Source: Pontibacter ruber
Lineage (GTDB): Bacteria; Bacteroidota; Bacteroidia; Cytophagales; Hymenobacteraceae
Assembly: GCF_023630205.1 (NCBI RefSeq)
Contig: NZ_JALPRR010000002.1
Span: 186,001 to 250,000, forward strand
Direction of reading: 5' to 3'
Length of the DNA stretch: 64,000 nt
Made by a program: the position numbers and the translations under genes. Below the pieces are notes generated by a model that had not been told where the DNA came from, ran no database searches, and saw nothing but the letters and a program-made list of their open reading frames with translations. Position 1 is the first letter of the stretch; every line of letters begins with the position of its first letter. Shown here one piece after another: positions 35,325-44,083 of this stretch.

Positions 35325-36506
35325 TTACTCTTCGTGCAGGGCAACGGCCGGATGGATGGCAGCGGCCTGCCGGCTAGGGTAGAAGGCACAAATTACCGTA
35401 AGCAGGTAGATGATTGCGACAGCACCCACTATAGCAATCGTGTACACCACCGATTCTATTTCGAATACCTGTAGCAAGGGAAGTTGCACGGCAAACACCA
35501 CGCCCAGCAGCAGGCCTAACGTTGCCAGCACCAGCACCTCGCCTATGAACTGCCGGTAAATCTGACCGGAGGCGGCACCCAACGCCCGGCGCAGGCCTAT
35601 CTCGCCGTGGCGACTGTTGATGTTGTACCACAGCACCCCGAACAGCCCAAGGGCCACATTCAGGATCAGGAAAGCACACACAAGACCCAGCGCAATCATC
35701 GGTACCAGGGTAAGTTTGGCTTTGTTCTGGCGCATTTTCTCCAGCGTGGATACTTCCATAGCCCAGTCCTTGCCGATTGCTGAAAGCTGCTTTACCATTT
35801 TTTCTTCAAAGTCTATACCTGTGCCTGGTTTTACCCGGATCAGCACTTCATTCCAGAAAGAATTGGGGTTCTTTTGCAGGTTAATGCGGGTAAAGAAGGC
35901 CGGTCCTTCGGCGGCGAACTCACTGCCGGCACGGAAATAGTCTGTGATGCCTACCACCTGGTAGTTTGTGGAGTCATTTACAGGAATAACTTTACCCAGT
36001 GCGTCCTCTTCGCCAAACAGTTGCTGTTGGAGCGCCTTGTTGATCACGATGGGCTCGTGGTGAGAGGCATTGTCCTGCGGTGCAAACCAACGGCCTTCAC
36101 GCACCTGCAGCTGCATCACTTCATCATAATCATCCTCTACTTCATAAAAGTCTGCCATCAGATCTTTTACATTGCCATAAGACAGGTTATTGTTCATCTG
36201 GCTAAAAGCAAAAGGGGCATTGCTGCTGGAAAGGGAAACATGCTCTATTTCCGGGAAAGCGTGCAGCCGCTGCAGCACCTGCTCCAGGTTCTGGTGGTTG
36301 AGGGCGGAGGAGTCGGTAGAGGGCCGCATGGTGAGCAGCCACACATTTTCATGCTCAAAACCAAGCGGTTTGGTATAGTTGCGCACATTGTACACCACCA
36401 GGCTGAGCACCCCAAACAGCACCAGGAAGCAAATGAAAATTTCAGTGATCAGCAGGAAGTTGCTCTTCTTCCGGTTCCAGATCAGTTTAAACAGATGGCG
36501 TATCAT
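35325..36506 (-). CDS. FtsX-like ABC transporter permease (second)
   Basis: A 393-residue MacB-type permease: an N-terminal membrane segment (about 18-42), a large periplasmic MacB_PCD domain (about 45-250) and three C-terminal membrane segments with NINSRHGEIGLRRALGAASG, the conserved cytoplasmic loop of FtsX domains. It overlaps the preceding permease gene by 4 bases (translational coupling) and so most likely forms a heterodimer with it. The system belongs to the efflux operon and should drive export with the adaptor and TolC-like channel encoded upstream. Confidence 0.87.
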   Translation of the reverse strand: MIRHLFKLIWNRKKSNFLLITEIFICFLVLFGVLSLVVYNVRNYTKPLGFEHENVWLLTMRPSTDSSALNHQNLEQVLQRLHAFPEIEHVSLSSSNAPFAFSQMNNNLSYGNVKDLMADFYEVEDDYDEVMQLQVREGRWFAPQDNASHHEPIVINKALQQQLFGEEDALGKVIPVNDSTNYQVVGITDYFRAGSEFAAEGPAFFTRINLQKNPNSFWNEVLIRVKPGTGIDFEEKMVKQLSAIGKDWAMEVSTLEKMRQNKAKLTLVPMIALGLVCAFLILNVALGLFGVLWYNINSRHGEIGLRRALGAASGQIYRQFIGEVLVLATLGLLLGVVFAVQLPLLQVFEIESVVYTIAIVGAVAIIYLLTVICAFYPSRQAAAIHPAVALHEE

Positions 36507-37744
36507 TTCGAACCTCCTTTCAGCGCCTCTACGGCATGTAAGCGTGACATTTTATAAGCCGGGAATACTCCGGAAATCAAACCAAAAACAAGGCAAAGCA
36601 GCAGGCCGATCGCGAACACGCGCAAGTTGAGCCCCAGGTCTGCATACACAATGATGCCGCTGTTGTTGATATACCACAGCACCAGCGCTGACAGCACAAA
36701 GCCTAGCAAACCACCCAGCAGCGTCAGGAAAATATTCTCAATGATGAACTGCCCGATGATGGTGGAAGAAGTGGCGCCGAACGCTTTGCGTACCCCGATC
36801 TCAGAGGTGCGCTCCATGATGCGGCTGATGTTGATGTTGACCAGGTTGATGGTAGGCAACAGCATGAACAGAAATGCCAGGCCAGCCAGTATACCGTACA
36901 GTATACCAACACCGGGTTCTTTTCCATTGCCTAAAAAGGTGCGGGCAATGCTCTCCAGAAAAGTGTCCGGGAAGGAGAAGAGTTTGGTGCCTTTCTCCGG
37001 TTGCTGGCGTTCTACTTCCTGCATCATAGCCGCATACTCCGCTTTTATTTTAGGTATGTCCGCAGCCTGCCGTGCTTTGATGGTGGCAAAGTAAGTGCCT
37101 CTCAGACCGGGTTTACTAAACTCCTGGCTTTTAAGCGAAATGGGTACCCACACGTCGGCATAAGATTGAACGCGCAGCACCGGTACGTTTTCGACTACGC
37201 CTACCACTTTATACTTCACCTGGTCTACTACAATGTATTGCCCGATGGCCTGCGCTTCTCCAAAATACTGCTGGCGGGTATTCTCGTTGATCACAGCTAC
37301 TCGGCTGGCACTCTGCACGTCCTGCTGCGTGAAAGCATTTCCCTCCAGGAAGTTAAAGTCCAAGATGTCCCAGAATTCCCGGTCGGTATACTTGATATCG
37401 AGCGCCAGCTTGCGGTTATTGATGTAGCTGTTCACCTGGAAAAACATAGAGTTTACCGATACCATTTCCGGTGTCTTCAGGGGGCGTATGTGGCGGTCAA
37501 AGAAGTGATAGCTGAGCGGACTGCTGCTGTTATACCCCTCCTTTACCTGCTCCCGCATCATATTTACAAAAAGCAGCTTATCTGTTTCGCGCTCTGGCAT
37601 CTGCGGCCCGAAAGTATGGTCAAAAAGAGAAGTGGCCACCATCAGCACCATCAAGGTAAAGCTGATGCCGAAGAGGCTGATGAAGGTAAAGAACTTGCGC
37701 CGCAAGAGCACCTTCAAGGCTATTTTAAGGTAATTCTTCAGCAT
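36503..37744 (-). CDS. FtsX-like ABC transporter permease (first)
   Basis: A 413-residue MacB-type permease with the same plan as its partner: N-terminal membrane segment (about 17-40), periplasmic MacB_PCD domain and three C-terminal segments. The conserved loop reads ISRIMERTSEIGVRKAFGAT. It starts 2 bases after the end of the ATPase gene. The two permeases are only distantly similar, so this is a heterodimeric pair and not a recent duplication. Confidence 0.87.
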   Translation of the reverse strand: MLKNYLKIALKVLLRRKFFTFISLFGISFTLMVLMVATSLFDHTFGPQMPERETDKLLFVNMMREQVKEGYNSSSPLSYHFFDRHIRPLKTPEMVSVNSMFFQVNSYINNRKLALDIKYTDREFWDILDFNFLEGNAFTQQDVQSASRVAVINENTRQQYFGEAQAIGQYIVVDQVKYKVVGVVENVPVLRVQSYADVWVPISLKSQEFSKPGLRGTYFATIKARQAADIPKIKAEYAAMMQEVERQQPEKGTKLFSFPDTFLESIARTFLGNGKEPGVGILYGILAGLAFLFMLLPTINLVNINISRIMERTSEIGVRKAFGATSSTIIGQFIIENIFLTLLGGLLGFVLSALVLWYINNSGIIVYADLGLNLRVFAIGLLLCLVFGLISGVFPAYKMSRLHAVEALKGGSK

Positions 37745-37746
37745 GG

Positions 37747-38451
37747 CTATACTTGTTGAAAGTTGTAGGTGGCTGTTTTGGCATCAGATACCTGCTGTCC
37801 GTCGAAGAAGCGGATGAGGCGCCCGGTCTTGTGGGCCATGTTCTCGTCGTGCGTTACCATCACGATGGTGGTACCATCTATGCGGTTCAGGTTGAGCAGA
37901 ATGTTCATGATCTCTTCGCCCATTACCGAGTCGAGGTTACCGGTAGGTTCGTCAGCCAGTATGATTTCAGGCTGGCCGATCAGGGCGCGTGCAATGGCCA
38001 CGCGCTGGCGCTGTCCACCGGAAAGCTGGCTGGGGAAGTGCTTGGTACGGGCGCTGAGACCTACTTTCTCGAGTGCGGTCAGAGCTAGTCTCCGGGTCTC
38101 GGACGCTGATGTGCCGCTGCGGTAGAGCAGGGGCAGCTCTACGTTGTCGAGCACGCTCAGGTCGTTGATGAGGTGGTAGCTCTGAAACACAAACCCCAGC
38201 TTCTGGTTGCGCAGGCGCGCCAGTTGTTTGTCCCTGTAGTTGCTGATGGGTGTGCCGTCGATCTCTACCAGGCCATTGGTAGGCTCATCGAGCAGGCCCA
38301 TGATGTTGAGCAGTGTAGATTTGCCGCAGCCCGATGGTCCCATAATAGACACAAACTCACCCTTTGGTATCTCAAGGTTAACGTTGTGCAAGGCTACCGT
38401 CTCGATGGACTTTGTCTGGTAGACTTTTTCGATGTTCTTTAACGTGATCAT
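37747..38451 (-). CDS. ABC transporter ATP-binding protein (MacB/LolD type)
   Basis: A 234-residue ATPase at the usual length of the family. Walker A is GPSGCGKST (about 38-46), the Q-loop is FVFQSYHLIND, the signature is LSGGQRQRVAIARAL (about 143-157), Walker B is IILADEPTGNLD and the H-loop is MVTHDENMA. It energises the two FtsX-like permeases encoded just downstream. It is separated from the TolC-like gene upstream by a 276-base gap that holds a 39-bp inverted repeat. Confidence 0.93.
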   Translation of the reverse strand: MITLKNIEKVYQTKSIETVALHNVNLEIPKGEFVSIMGPSGCGKSTLLNIMGLLDEPTNGLVEIDGTPISNYRDKQLARLRNQKLGFVFQSYHLINDLSVLDNVELPLLYRSGTSASETRRLALTALEKVGLSARTKHFPSQLSGGQRQRVAIARALIGQPEIILADEPTGNLDSVMGEEIMNILLNLNRIDGTTIVMVTHDENMAHKTGRLIRFFDGQQVSDAKTATYNFQQV

Positions 38452-38529
38452 AGTTTTATACTTGGTTCTGATATTGTTTTAATTGTTGATTGCTGCAGTG
38501 CTAAATTGTTGGTTTGCGAAACCGGGTCC

Positions 38530-38568
38530 AACCACCCCTGCCCCTCCTTAACCAAGGAGGGGAGCTTT
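38530..38568 (+). repeat. Left arm of 39-bp perfect inverted repeat
   Basis: Starts AACCACCCCTGCCCCTCC and is the exact reverse complement of 38663-38701. Each arm has its own internal palindrome (CCCCTCCTT-AACC-AAGGAGGGG). The two arms enclose 94 AT-rich bases without a gene. A third, diverged copy lies at 59652-59689. Confidence 0.95.
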
Positions 38569-38662
38569 TTCTTACTCTTTCTCCTTTCTTCCATTGTTCA
38601 AGTGCTTTTCCATTAATTGCTTTTTCTTTAGCTATAGTCATCACCGTCAAAAGTGGTAGTCC

Positions 38663-38701
38663 AAAGCTCCCCTCCTTGGTTAAGGAGGGGCAGGGGTGGT
38701 T
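38663..38701 (-). repeat. Right arm of 39-bp perfect inverted repeat
   Basis: Exact reverse complement of 38530-38568. Together they span 172 bases, the size and form of a small palindromic mobile or REP-like element inserted between the channel and ATPase genes of the efflux operon. I see no target-site duplication. Confidence 0.95.
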
Positions 38702-38727
38702 CGTATATTCAGTTATTCAAAATTCAC

Positions 38728-40194
38728 TCATTCAAAATTCGCCATAATCGCCTGCTGCTGTTCAAAATCATAGAGGGTGAGCTGGCGTAGGTTGTAATGT
38801 GCTTTCCAGAACTCGCTGAGCGAGGTGATGTGGGCGCGGCGGGCCTGGTCTTTTTCGGATAAGGCGATGTTTAAATCGGTGATGCTGATGCGCCCGATAA
38901 CGAAGGTGTTCTTGGCGATGTCGTAACGCTCCTGGGCAATGGCGTCGGCTTCGGCAGTAGTGGTAATACGGGCCTTCAGGGTATTGTACTGGTTGACCTG
39001 CGTCAGCACGGCCTGCTCAAAGGTAGCCTCGTCCTGGTCCACGGTGTACTGTACCAACTGGCGGTTCATTTCAGCTACTTTATAGATCGAGCGTTGGCGC
39101 CCCCAGTCCATGATCGGCATGCTGAAGCCCAGGCGTGCCCGTTGCTGGTTATCAGGGGTTCTGTAGATATCAGTGAAGTTAGAACCGCGGTCGGTAAGGC
39201 CGAAGGTGGCGAACAAGTTAGCGTTTAAACCATTGTCGCCTTTTGCTTTTGCCACTTCACTCTCTGCTTCTAATAGCCTTCTTCTGAAATTGATGTCTTC
39301 TTTGCGGTTCTTCCTGGCTTCAGCTAGGGCTATATCAGGCGTAACGATCGTTGCCGGTACTTCTTCAGGAGTTTTGAGCTGGAGTTGGTCTGTGTCTTTC
39401 ATGCCAATGTATGTTTTGAGGGCAAGGGCCGCGGTTTGCTGATCGAGGGCGGCCTGTGCCATGGCCAGTTCGGCATTCAGTACTGCCAGGCGCAGTTGCA
39501 GCAGGTCGTTTTTGGAGAGGCGGCCCAGCTTATACTTCTCATCCGCGATCTGGTAGAGGGTATCGTTGTTTGCCAGGTTCTTGCTGGCTATACTTTGGTT
39601 GGTTTGTGCCAGCAGCAGGTCGAAGTATAGTTTAGTGGCGGTAACGGCTATTTTTTCGCGCTCCTCCAGGTACTGGCGCTGCGACTCCTGGTAGCGGAGC
39701 GGCTCGATCTTTTTGGCCCAGGCCAGGTCGTTGTAGGCAAACAAAGGCTGTTCTATACCTATAATAGCCGGATTGCCGTTGTAGCGGGTCTGGTTGCTGT
39801 TAAAATCGTCGAAGCGTTGCATCACGGAGTTTACAAAGATGGTACCGCCCGTAGCGCTGATCACCTGGCTCATGCTCAAGCCCAGTTCGGCGTTGTTAAT
39901 CGAAACCGGTTTGAATTCGGTAGTGCCGTCAGGTTGTGTGACCGGGTTAATGGTGCGGCTGAAATCAGGAAGTATGCCTGCCAGTTTTAGCTGCGGTTTG
40001 TAGTCAGATTTGAAGCTGCGCCACTGCCAGTAGCTATTCTCGCGGCTGGTCTCCACCTGGTGCGCTACCGCCGACTGCTCCTGCGCCAGGGCAATCACTT
40101 CCTGCAGCCCTAATTGGCGCGTGGCAGGCTGTGCTATACCCTGCACGCAAGGCAGAAGCAGTATCACAAACAACAAACAAAATTTAGTAGACAT
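38728..40194 (-). CDS. TolC-family outer-membrane efflux channel
   Basis: A 488-residue outer-membrane protein with a signal peptide (about 1-21, ending GIAQP). The two long helical repeats of the OEP family are visible as Gln/Ala/Leu-rich coiled coils (about 165-270 and 310-450). Blocks such as GLSMSQVISATGGTIFVNSV and AKKIEPLRYQESQRQYLEER match this branch in Bacteroidota. It forms the outer-membrane exit duct for the MacAB-like pump. It lies 66 bases after the adaptor gene. Confidence 0.87.
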   Translation of the reverse strand: MSTKFCLLFVILLLPCVQGIAQPATRQLGLQEVIALAQEQSAVAHQVETSRENSYWQWRSFKSDYKPQLKLAGILPDFSRTINPVTQPDGTTEFKPVSINNAELGLSMSQVISATGGTIFVNSVMQRFDDFNSNQTRYNGNPAIIGIEQPLFAYNDLAWAKKIEPLRYQESQRQYLEEREKIAVTATKLYFDLLLAQTNQSIASKNLANNDTLYQIADEKYKLGRLSKNDLLQLRLAVLNAELAMAQAALDQQTAALALKTYIGMKDTDQLQLKTPEEVPATIVTPDIALAEARKNRKEDINFRRRLLEAESEVAKAKGDNGLNANLFATFGLTDRGSNFTDIYRTPDNQQRARLGFSMPIMDWGRQRSIYKVAEMNRQLVQYTVDQDEATFEQAVLTQVNQYNTLKARITTTAEADAIAQERYDIAKNTFVIGRISITDLNIALSEKDQARRAHITSLSEFWKAHYNLRQLTLYDFEQQQAIMANFE

Positions 40195-40228
40195 AAGACA
40201 TAGGACTTAAGACACAAGACTTTTATTT

Positions 40229-40247
40229 CAACTCGAGACTCAGAACT
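40229..40247 (+). repeat. Dispersed intergenic repeat (pairs with 51904-51922)
   Basis: The 19 bases CAACTCGAGACTCAGAACT here are the exact reverse complement of 51904-51922; the match extends one base further on each side. Both lie in gaps next to gene ends. The bases before it (40190-40225) are an imperfect run of AAGAC/ATAGGAC-type words. Confidence 0.8.
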
Positions 40248-40260
40248 CAGAACCCGCGAC

Positions 40261-41505
40261 TCATTTCACTTTTATGCGGTCCATGTGCTGGTAATCTGCC
40301 ATATCGGAGATCACTATTTCCTCGCCGGGCTGCACGCCGCTTTCCAGCTCTACAAAGTCCACGTTGCTGACACCGATCTTTGCGTCGCGGCGTATGAGTT
40401 CACCTTCCTGCAGCACGTATACCTGTGGCTTGCCCGTGTTTTTGAAGTAAGGGCCGTTCTGCACACGCAGGGTCTTGTTTCGGGCGGCGGTGCTCACGTA
40501 CACATCCACGCGCAGGCTGGGGCGCAGCAGTTGGTGCGCTTTCTCATCCAGGGCCACAAAAAAAGTGACCGTGCCATTCTCTACAGTAGGTTTAATGGAT
40601 GCGATGGTGCCCTTCAGGTCGGTATCGTTCACCCGAACGATGGCGCTGCCGCCGGGGCTAAGCTGTTCAGCGAAGGCATCCGAAATGGTGGCCTGTACTT
40701 TATAGCTGCTCAGGTCGGCGAGGCGGGCAATGATGTCGCCGGCATTCACATTGCTGCCGATCTCATTCTTCACCCATGTGATCACGCCGGGCTGTGTGGC
40801 GCGTACCTCGGCCTGTTCCATCTTGCGCTGCAGTTCTTCGATGGAGCGGCTCTGCATGGCCAGGGTGTACTTTAGCTCCTGCTCGTCGGCTTTCAGTAAC
40901 TGGCGCTCGGTTATCATGTCGCGCTCAATCTGGGCCAGTTCCTGCTGCGCGATCTTCAGGTTAAGGTCGGCCTGTTTCACGCTTTCCTGCGTGCCGCCGC
41001 CTATTTTGAGTAGGTATTTTTCATCTTCGAGCTGCGCCTGCAGACTCTTGACGTTCATGCGCTTTATCTCCAGTTGAGAATTGAGTGCGTTGAGCTTCTT
41101 CTGCAGGTTGAGGTTCAGCTGCACCGTTTTGTGCTTGCTTTGTTCCTGTTCATCTTTCAGCTTATCGTAGGCCAGCTGGGTGAAGGCCCGGTCGAGGAGC
41201 AGGATCTGGTCGCCGGGTTGCACCTGCTCACCGGTGTTGTGCACCACCTGCTCAATGCGTGCCTGGATAGGGCTGGTGATCACCTGCTCATGCTCCGGCA
41301 CCACCGTACCTGAAGCGGTGATGGTTGCTACTACCGGGCCTTCCTCTACCCGGGCAGTTCGAAGGCTGGCCCTTTCTATACTTGGGGTAATCAGGCCGCG
41401 AAAGCCAAAGATAGCTGCCACCACCAGGGCAACTGCTATACTTAGTTGCCAGATGCGTTTGCGCTTCCGGGCTTGTTGTGTGGTGGCTGATAATTCACGA
41501 TCCAT
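40261..41505 (-). CDS. HlyD/MacA-family periplasmic adaptor
   Basis: A 414-residue membrane-fusion protein anchored by one N-terminal segment (about residues 18-38). The biotinyl-lipoyl-like domain is split around a long coiled coil: VVATITASGTVVPEHEQVI (about 54-72), helices from about 105 to 235, then ATQPGVITWVKNEIGSNVNAGD. A beta-barrel domain and a C-terminal block EELVISDMADYQ-like end (GEEIVISDMADYQHMDRIKV) follow. It joins the FtsX-type pump to the TolC-like channel. It is the first gene of a seven-gene operon and has a sigma-54-like promoter about 33 bases upstream. Confidence 0.9.
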   Translation of the reverse strand: MDRELSATTQQARKRKRIWQLSIAVALVVAAIFGFRGLITPSIERASLRTARVEEGPVVATITASGTVVPEHEQVITSPIQARIEQVVHNTGEQVQPGDQILLLDRAFTQLAYDKLKDEQEQSKHKTVQLNLNLQKKLNALNSQLEIKRMNVKSLQAQLEDEKYLLKIGGGTQESVKQADLNLKIAQQELAQIERDMITERQLLKADEQELKYTLAMQSRSIEELQRKMEQAEVRATQPGVITWVKNEIGSNVNAGDIIARLADLSSYKVQATISDAFAEQLSPGGSAIVRVNDTDLKGTIASIKPTVENGTVTFFVALDEKAHQLLRPSLRVDVYVSTAARNKTLRVQNGPYFKNTGKPQVYVLQEGELIRRDAKIGVSNVDFVELESGVQPGEEIVISDMADYQHMDRIKVK

Positions 41506-41537
41506 AGTTTTATTTTATACTTGCTCGTGAGAGTATA

Positions 41538-41553
41538 GCCAATTAAGGTGCCA
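41538..41553 (-). promoter_or_regulatory. Candidate sigma-54 promoter of the efflux operon
   Basis: On the minus strand the sequence is TGGCACCTTAATTGGC. It matches TGGCACGnnnnTTGCW at the whole -24 box and at TTG of the -12 box, with GG where GC is expected. It would give a leader of roughly 20 bases before the adaptor start at 41505. An NtrC-type activator is encoded in the same operon. Confidence 0.5.
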
Positions 41554-41618
41554 GTTATGTAATTAATTGATTTACAGCTAATTGTGATGTAAAAAGTTGA
41601 TTTTAAGGCTTTTGCAGG

Positions 41619-41634
41619 TGTTCAATACTGAACA
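41619..41634. promoter_or_regulatory. Enhancer-like inverted repeat
   Basis: TGTTCA-ATAC-TGAACA, a perfect 6-4-6 inverted repeat about 70-80 bases upstream of the candidate -24 box. The position and symmetry suit a dimeric NtrC-family activator site. A weaker pair TTTACA (41571) / TGTAAA (41588) lies between it and the promoter. Confidence 0.5.
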
Positions 41635-41796
41635 GTTTGTGCGGTTTTGGGAGGGGAAAGATTGTCTTGGGTTATTTAAGATTTTAAGAAGTATATATGA
41701 AGAATTATATGTATTTTGAGAGGTTGTTATTTCTGTTAGCTGACGGATTGGGTGTATAGCAGGAGTAGCTAGTTAAAGTATGAATTTGAAAACTAT

Positions 41797-42243
41797 ATGA
41801 AACTTCTTTACACCTTTCTTTTTCTTATCCTTATGAGTTGCAGCGGAAACGGTCAAACAGCCAAAAATGATAAATTAGTAAAAGCTCTGAATAATTCAAC
41901 ATTAGAAACGAGAGGAAAACTTGTTGAAATCAGCCCCAATGAATATCGTCTTGACTACTATGATGTGCATGAAGAGGACAGTCATTTTGAATACTTGAGT
42001 GAAAAAGGATATCAGGGAGGAGGCCCAAGTTGGCTTGGAATCATATATGGAGCTATCCAAATGTCGGACCCAGCTATTCATTCTGAAATTAGTTTTGACG
42101 ATGAAGCCGAAGGACTAGCAATCTGGAGCTCTGATAAAGAAAGTTTAGAAAAAATAGGGAGGTTAATCTATGTGGTTAAATCTGATGAGAACATCATGAT
42201 GGAAGCCATAAAGGTAGCTGAGCAAGCTGGAGAAATGGAATAG
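41797..42243 (+). CDS. Imm51-like lipoprotein
   Basis: A 148-residue lipoprotein: hydrophobic signal (about 1-14), lipobox LMSC (Cys at about 15), then a small alpha/beta domain. The segment FEYLSEKGYQGGGPSWLGII, followed by FDDEAEGLAIWSSDKESLEKIGRLI, resembles my memory of the Imm51 immunity family (Gly-rich GxxGGGxxW, then E-x-x-G-x-x-x-W/Y-S-x-D-x-E-x-L). Imm51 proteins protect against polymorphic toxins. A lipid-anchored form would act in the periplasm or at the cell surface. The gene is clearly more AT-rich than its surroundings, and two further immunity-type genes follow. No toxin gene is present. Confidence 0.6.
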   Translation: MKLLYTFLFLILMSCSGNGQTAKNDKLVKALNNSTLETRGKLVEISPNEYRLDYYDVHEEDSHFEYLSEKGYQGGGPSWLGIIYGAIQMSDPAIHSEISFDDEAEGLAIWSSDKESLEKIGRLIYVVKSDENIMMEAIKVAEQAGEME

Positions 42244-42369
42244 GAGACAGTGTACAACAAAGTTCATAACATAGGTTTCGGTTATGCCTCCCCACATTAT
42301 GCACGAGTATGTTAAGCAGTAAATAAACTAAAACAAACAATTACTTTACTAATTACTGGAAACTTTATC

Positions 42370-43158
42370 ATGGGATTATTTAGCTTTTTTAAAAGAGAGA
42401 AAAGTAACGAATCGAACAAAAGTTCATTGATCTTGGGAATGGTGCTTTTAGAAGAAGCTGATTCACTTAATATAAAAGGAGTTGTTTCTGAGTTGAGAGG
42501 CAACTGGAAATTAGAAGTGGATGACAGTGAATCAAGTGATGAGTCATCTGTACTTGTGGTTGATGGTTATAGAGTAGCAATCGGAAACATGCCTGTCCCT
42601 ATTCCTGGAGTTGAAATAGAGGAAACAGCTGCCTATAACTATCTGTGGCCAAATGGTGAAAAAGAAGCCACCAAGCATAAAGGCCATATTATATTGTCTT
42701 TGATGAATGGAGGAAAAGATCCTGTAGCTGAAAATCTACTTTTCAATAAAGTTGCCTCAGCAGTTTTGAAAAATAGTAAATCTTTAGGGGTGTATATAGG
42801 TGGACGATCCCTCTTAATAAGTAAAGATTTCTATTTAGGTAATACTGAAATAATGTCAGAAGAAGACTTGCCGCTGTATAACTGGGTTTACTTTGGGTTA
42901 AGACAAGAAAATGGAAAGCAGTCTATCTATACTTATGGTCTTGCCGAGTTTAATAAGAAGGAAATGGAGATCATCAACTCATCACGTACGCTGGAAGAAC
43001 TGAATGAAATAATGTTTAATATGGCTCATTATGTCATAGCTCAAGATGTAAAGTTGAAAGATGGTGAAACTATTGGTATCTCAGCAGAACAAAAATTAAA
43101 GATCAAAGAGTCAAAAGGTAAGTTCCTAGAAGGTAATACCTTGAAAATAATATACTAA
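42370..43158 (+). CDS. DUF4261 domain protein
   Basis: A 262-residue cytoplasmic protein matching the DUF4261 family. An N-terminal part (about 20-90) has WKLEVDDSESSDESSVLVV and PVPIPGVEIEETAAYNYLWP. The signature part then has HKGHIILSLMNGGKDPVAEN (about 114-133), GVYIGGRSLLISKDFY, IYTYGLAEFNKKEMEI, and DGETIGISAEQKLKI near the C-terminus. DUF4261 genes are often found near polymorphic toxin loci and are proposed immunity or suppressor proteins. The base composition is low in GC compared with the flanking operons, which suggests acquisition. Function is not established. Confidence 0.82.
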   Translation: MGLFSFFKREKSNESNKSSLILGMVLLEEADSLNIKGVVSELRGNWKLEVDDSESSDESSVLVVDGYRVAIGNMPVPIPGVEIEETAAYNYLWPNGEKEATKHKGHIILSLMNGGKDPVAENLLFNKVASAVLKNSKSLGVYIGGRSLLISKDFYLGNTEIMSEEDLPLYNWVYFGLRQENGKQSIYTYGLAEFNKKEMEIINSSRTLEELNEIMFNMAHYVIAQDVKLKDGETIGISAEQKLKIKESKGKFLEGNTLKIIY

Positions 43159-43187
43159 AATACAGCTTAGAACAAGGTGCAGCCATT

Positions 43188-43943
43188 ATGCTCGGCTATA
43201 CGAGTCTGCTGTATATACAAGTCGTTATAGCACATCTAATATCAAACTATAAGGAATTGAACTTTCTCAATTTATTCGGCACCAGTAAGCACAAAACAGC
43301 TGAGCAGCGAAAACAGCAGACAGAGAAAAACCTGAGAGAGTTGGGCGTGCCAGTTAACCCACACTTGCCTTTTGTTGAAGATTATGCTACAGCCAAGATA
43401 AGAAACAGCCAGGAAGTGGTCAGAAGGTTAATTATTCTATCTGTGATGGTAGACTGCGTGCATGCCTATGATGAGCTGACAAGAGAGAGTACAGTCGAAT
43501 ACTTCAAGCGCATGGGTTTGTGGGAATATGTCTCTGAAAATGAAAAAGTATACCTGCAGTCGAAGAAAGCCAATAAACAGTTTGAGAACGAATTAAGCTG
43601 GAGAACAGAAGCCATGAAAGTGCTGTTCTGGGCTTTGGGCTTTATTGAGAAACTGGACTTGCCTACAGAACAGGCTGATGTGTATAACGCGCATCAGGCG
43701 ACACAAAGAAAGTATAAGTCACTAAAGGAGTTTATCGGAAAAGCCAAACTCAGAAGTACAGAAGAAATACTGGATGAGACGGACTTTATCTACAGAGCGC
43801 ATTGGGCAGTCAGGAATGCAGAACTGCAAGGGCAGGAAGTGCCGGCTAACTTCAGCAGCGATATTGTCTACGAACGGCACTATGCCTTCAATTGGCTTAC
43901 CTGTTATGCCGAAGACTGGGATGATATTACTTGTGATACATAA
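43188..43943 (+). CDS. DUF4272 domain protein
   Basis: A 251-residue protein. From about residue 45 it follows the DUF4272 pattern closely: NLRELGVPVNPHLP, SQEVVRRLIILSVMVDCVHA, SWRTEAMKVLFWALGFIEKL, LRSTEEILDETDFIYRAHWA and the terminal VYERHYAFNWLTCYA with WDDITCDT. The first 35 residues (hydrophobic, MLGYTSLLYIQVVIAHLI) are not part of the family, so the true start may be a later non-ATG codon. The family is known beside DUF4261 and immunity-type genes; its function is unknown. It begins 29 bases after the DUF4261 gene. Confidence 0.82.
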   Translation: MLGYTSLLYIQVVIAHLISNYKELNFLNLFGTSKHKTAEQRKQQTEKNLRELGVPVNPHLPFVEDYATAKIRNSQEVVRRLIILSVMVDCVHAYDELTRESTVEYFKRMGLWEYVSENEKVYLQSKKANKQFENELSWRTEAMKVLFWALGFIEKLDLPTEQADVYNAHQATQRKYKSLKEFIGKAKLRSTEEILDETDFIYRAHWAVRNAELQGQEVPANFSSDIVYERHYAFNWLTCYAEDWDDITCDT

Positions 43944-44083
43944 AAGAGAAAACTATACCTCATACACACCTTTGCGGTAGCATACCACCGAAAAGCCGGG
44001 TGCACGTTAGACAAAAAAGAAAACTACCTTAAACATACTTATGGCGTGAAGTCATGCCGGAACAGTGATTAAAGCCTATTCAC

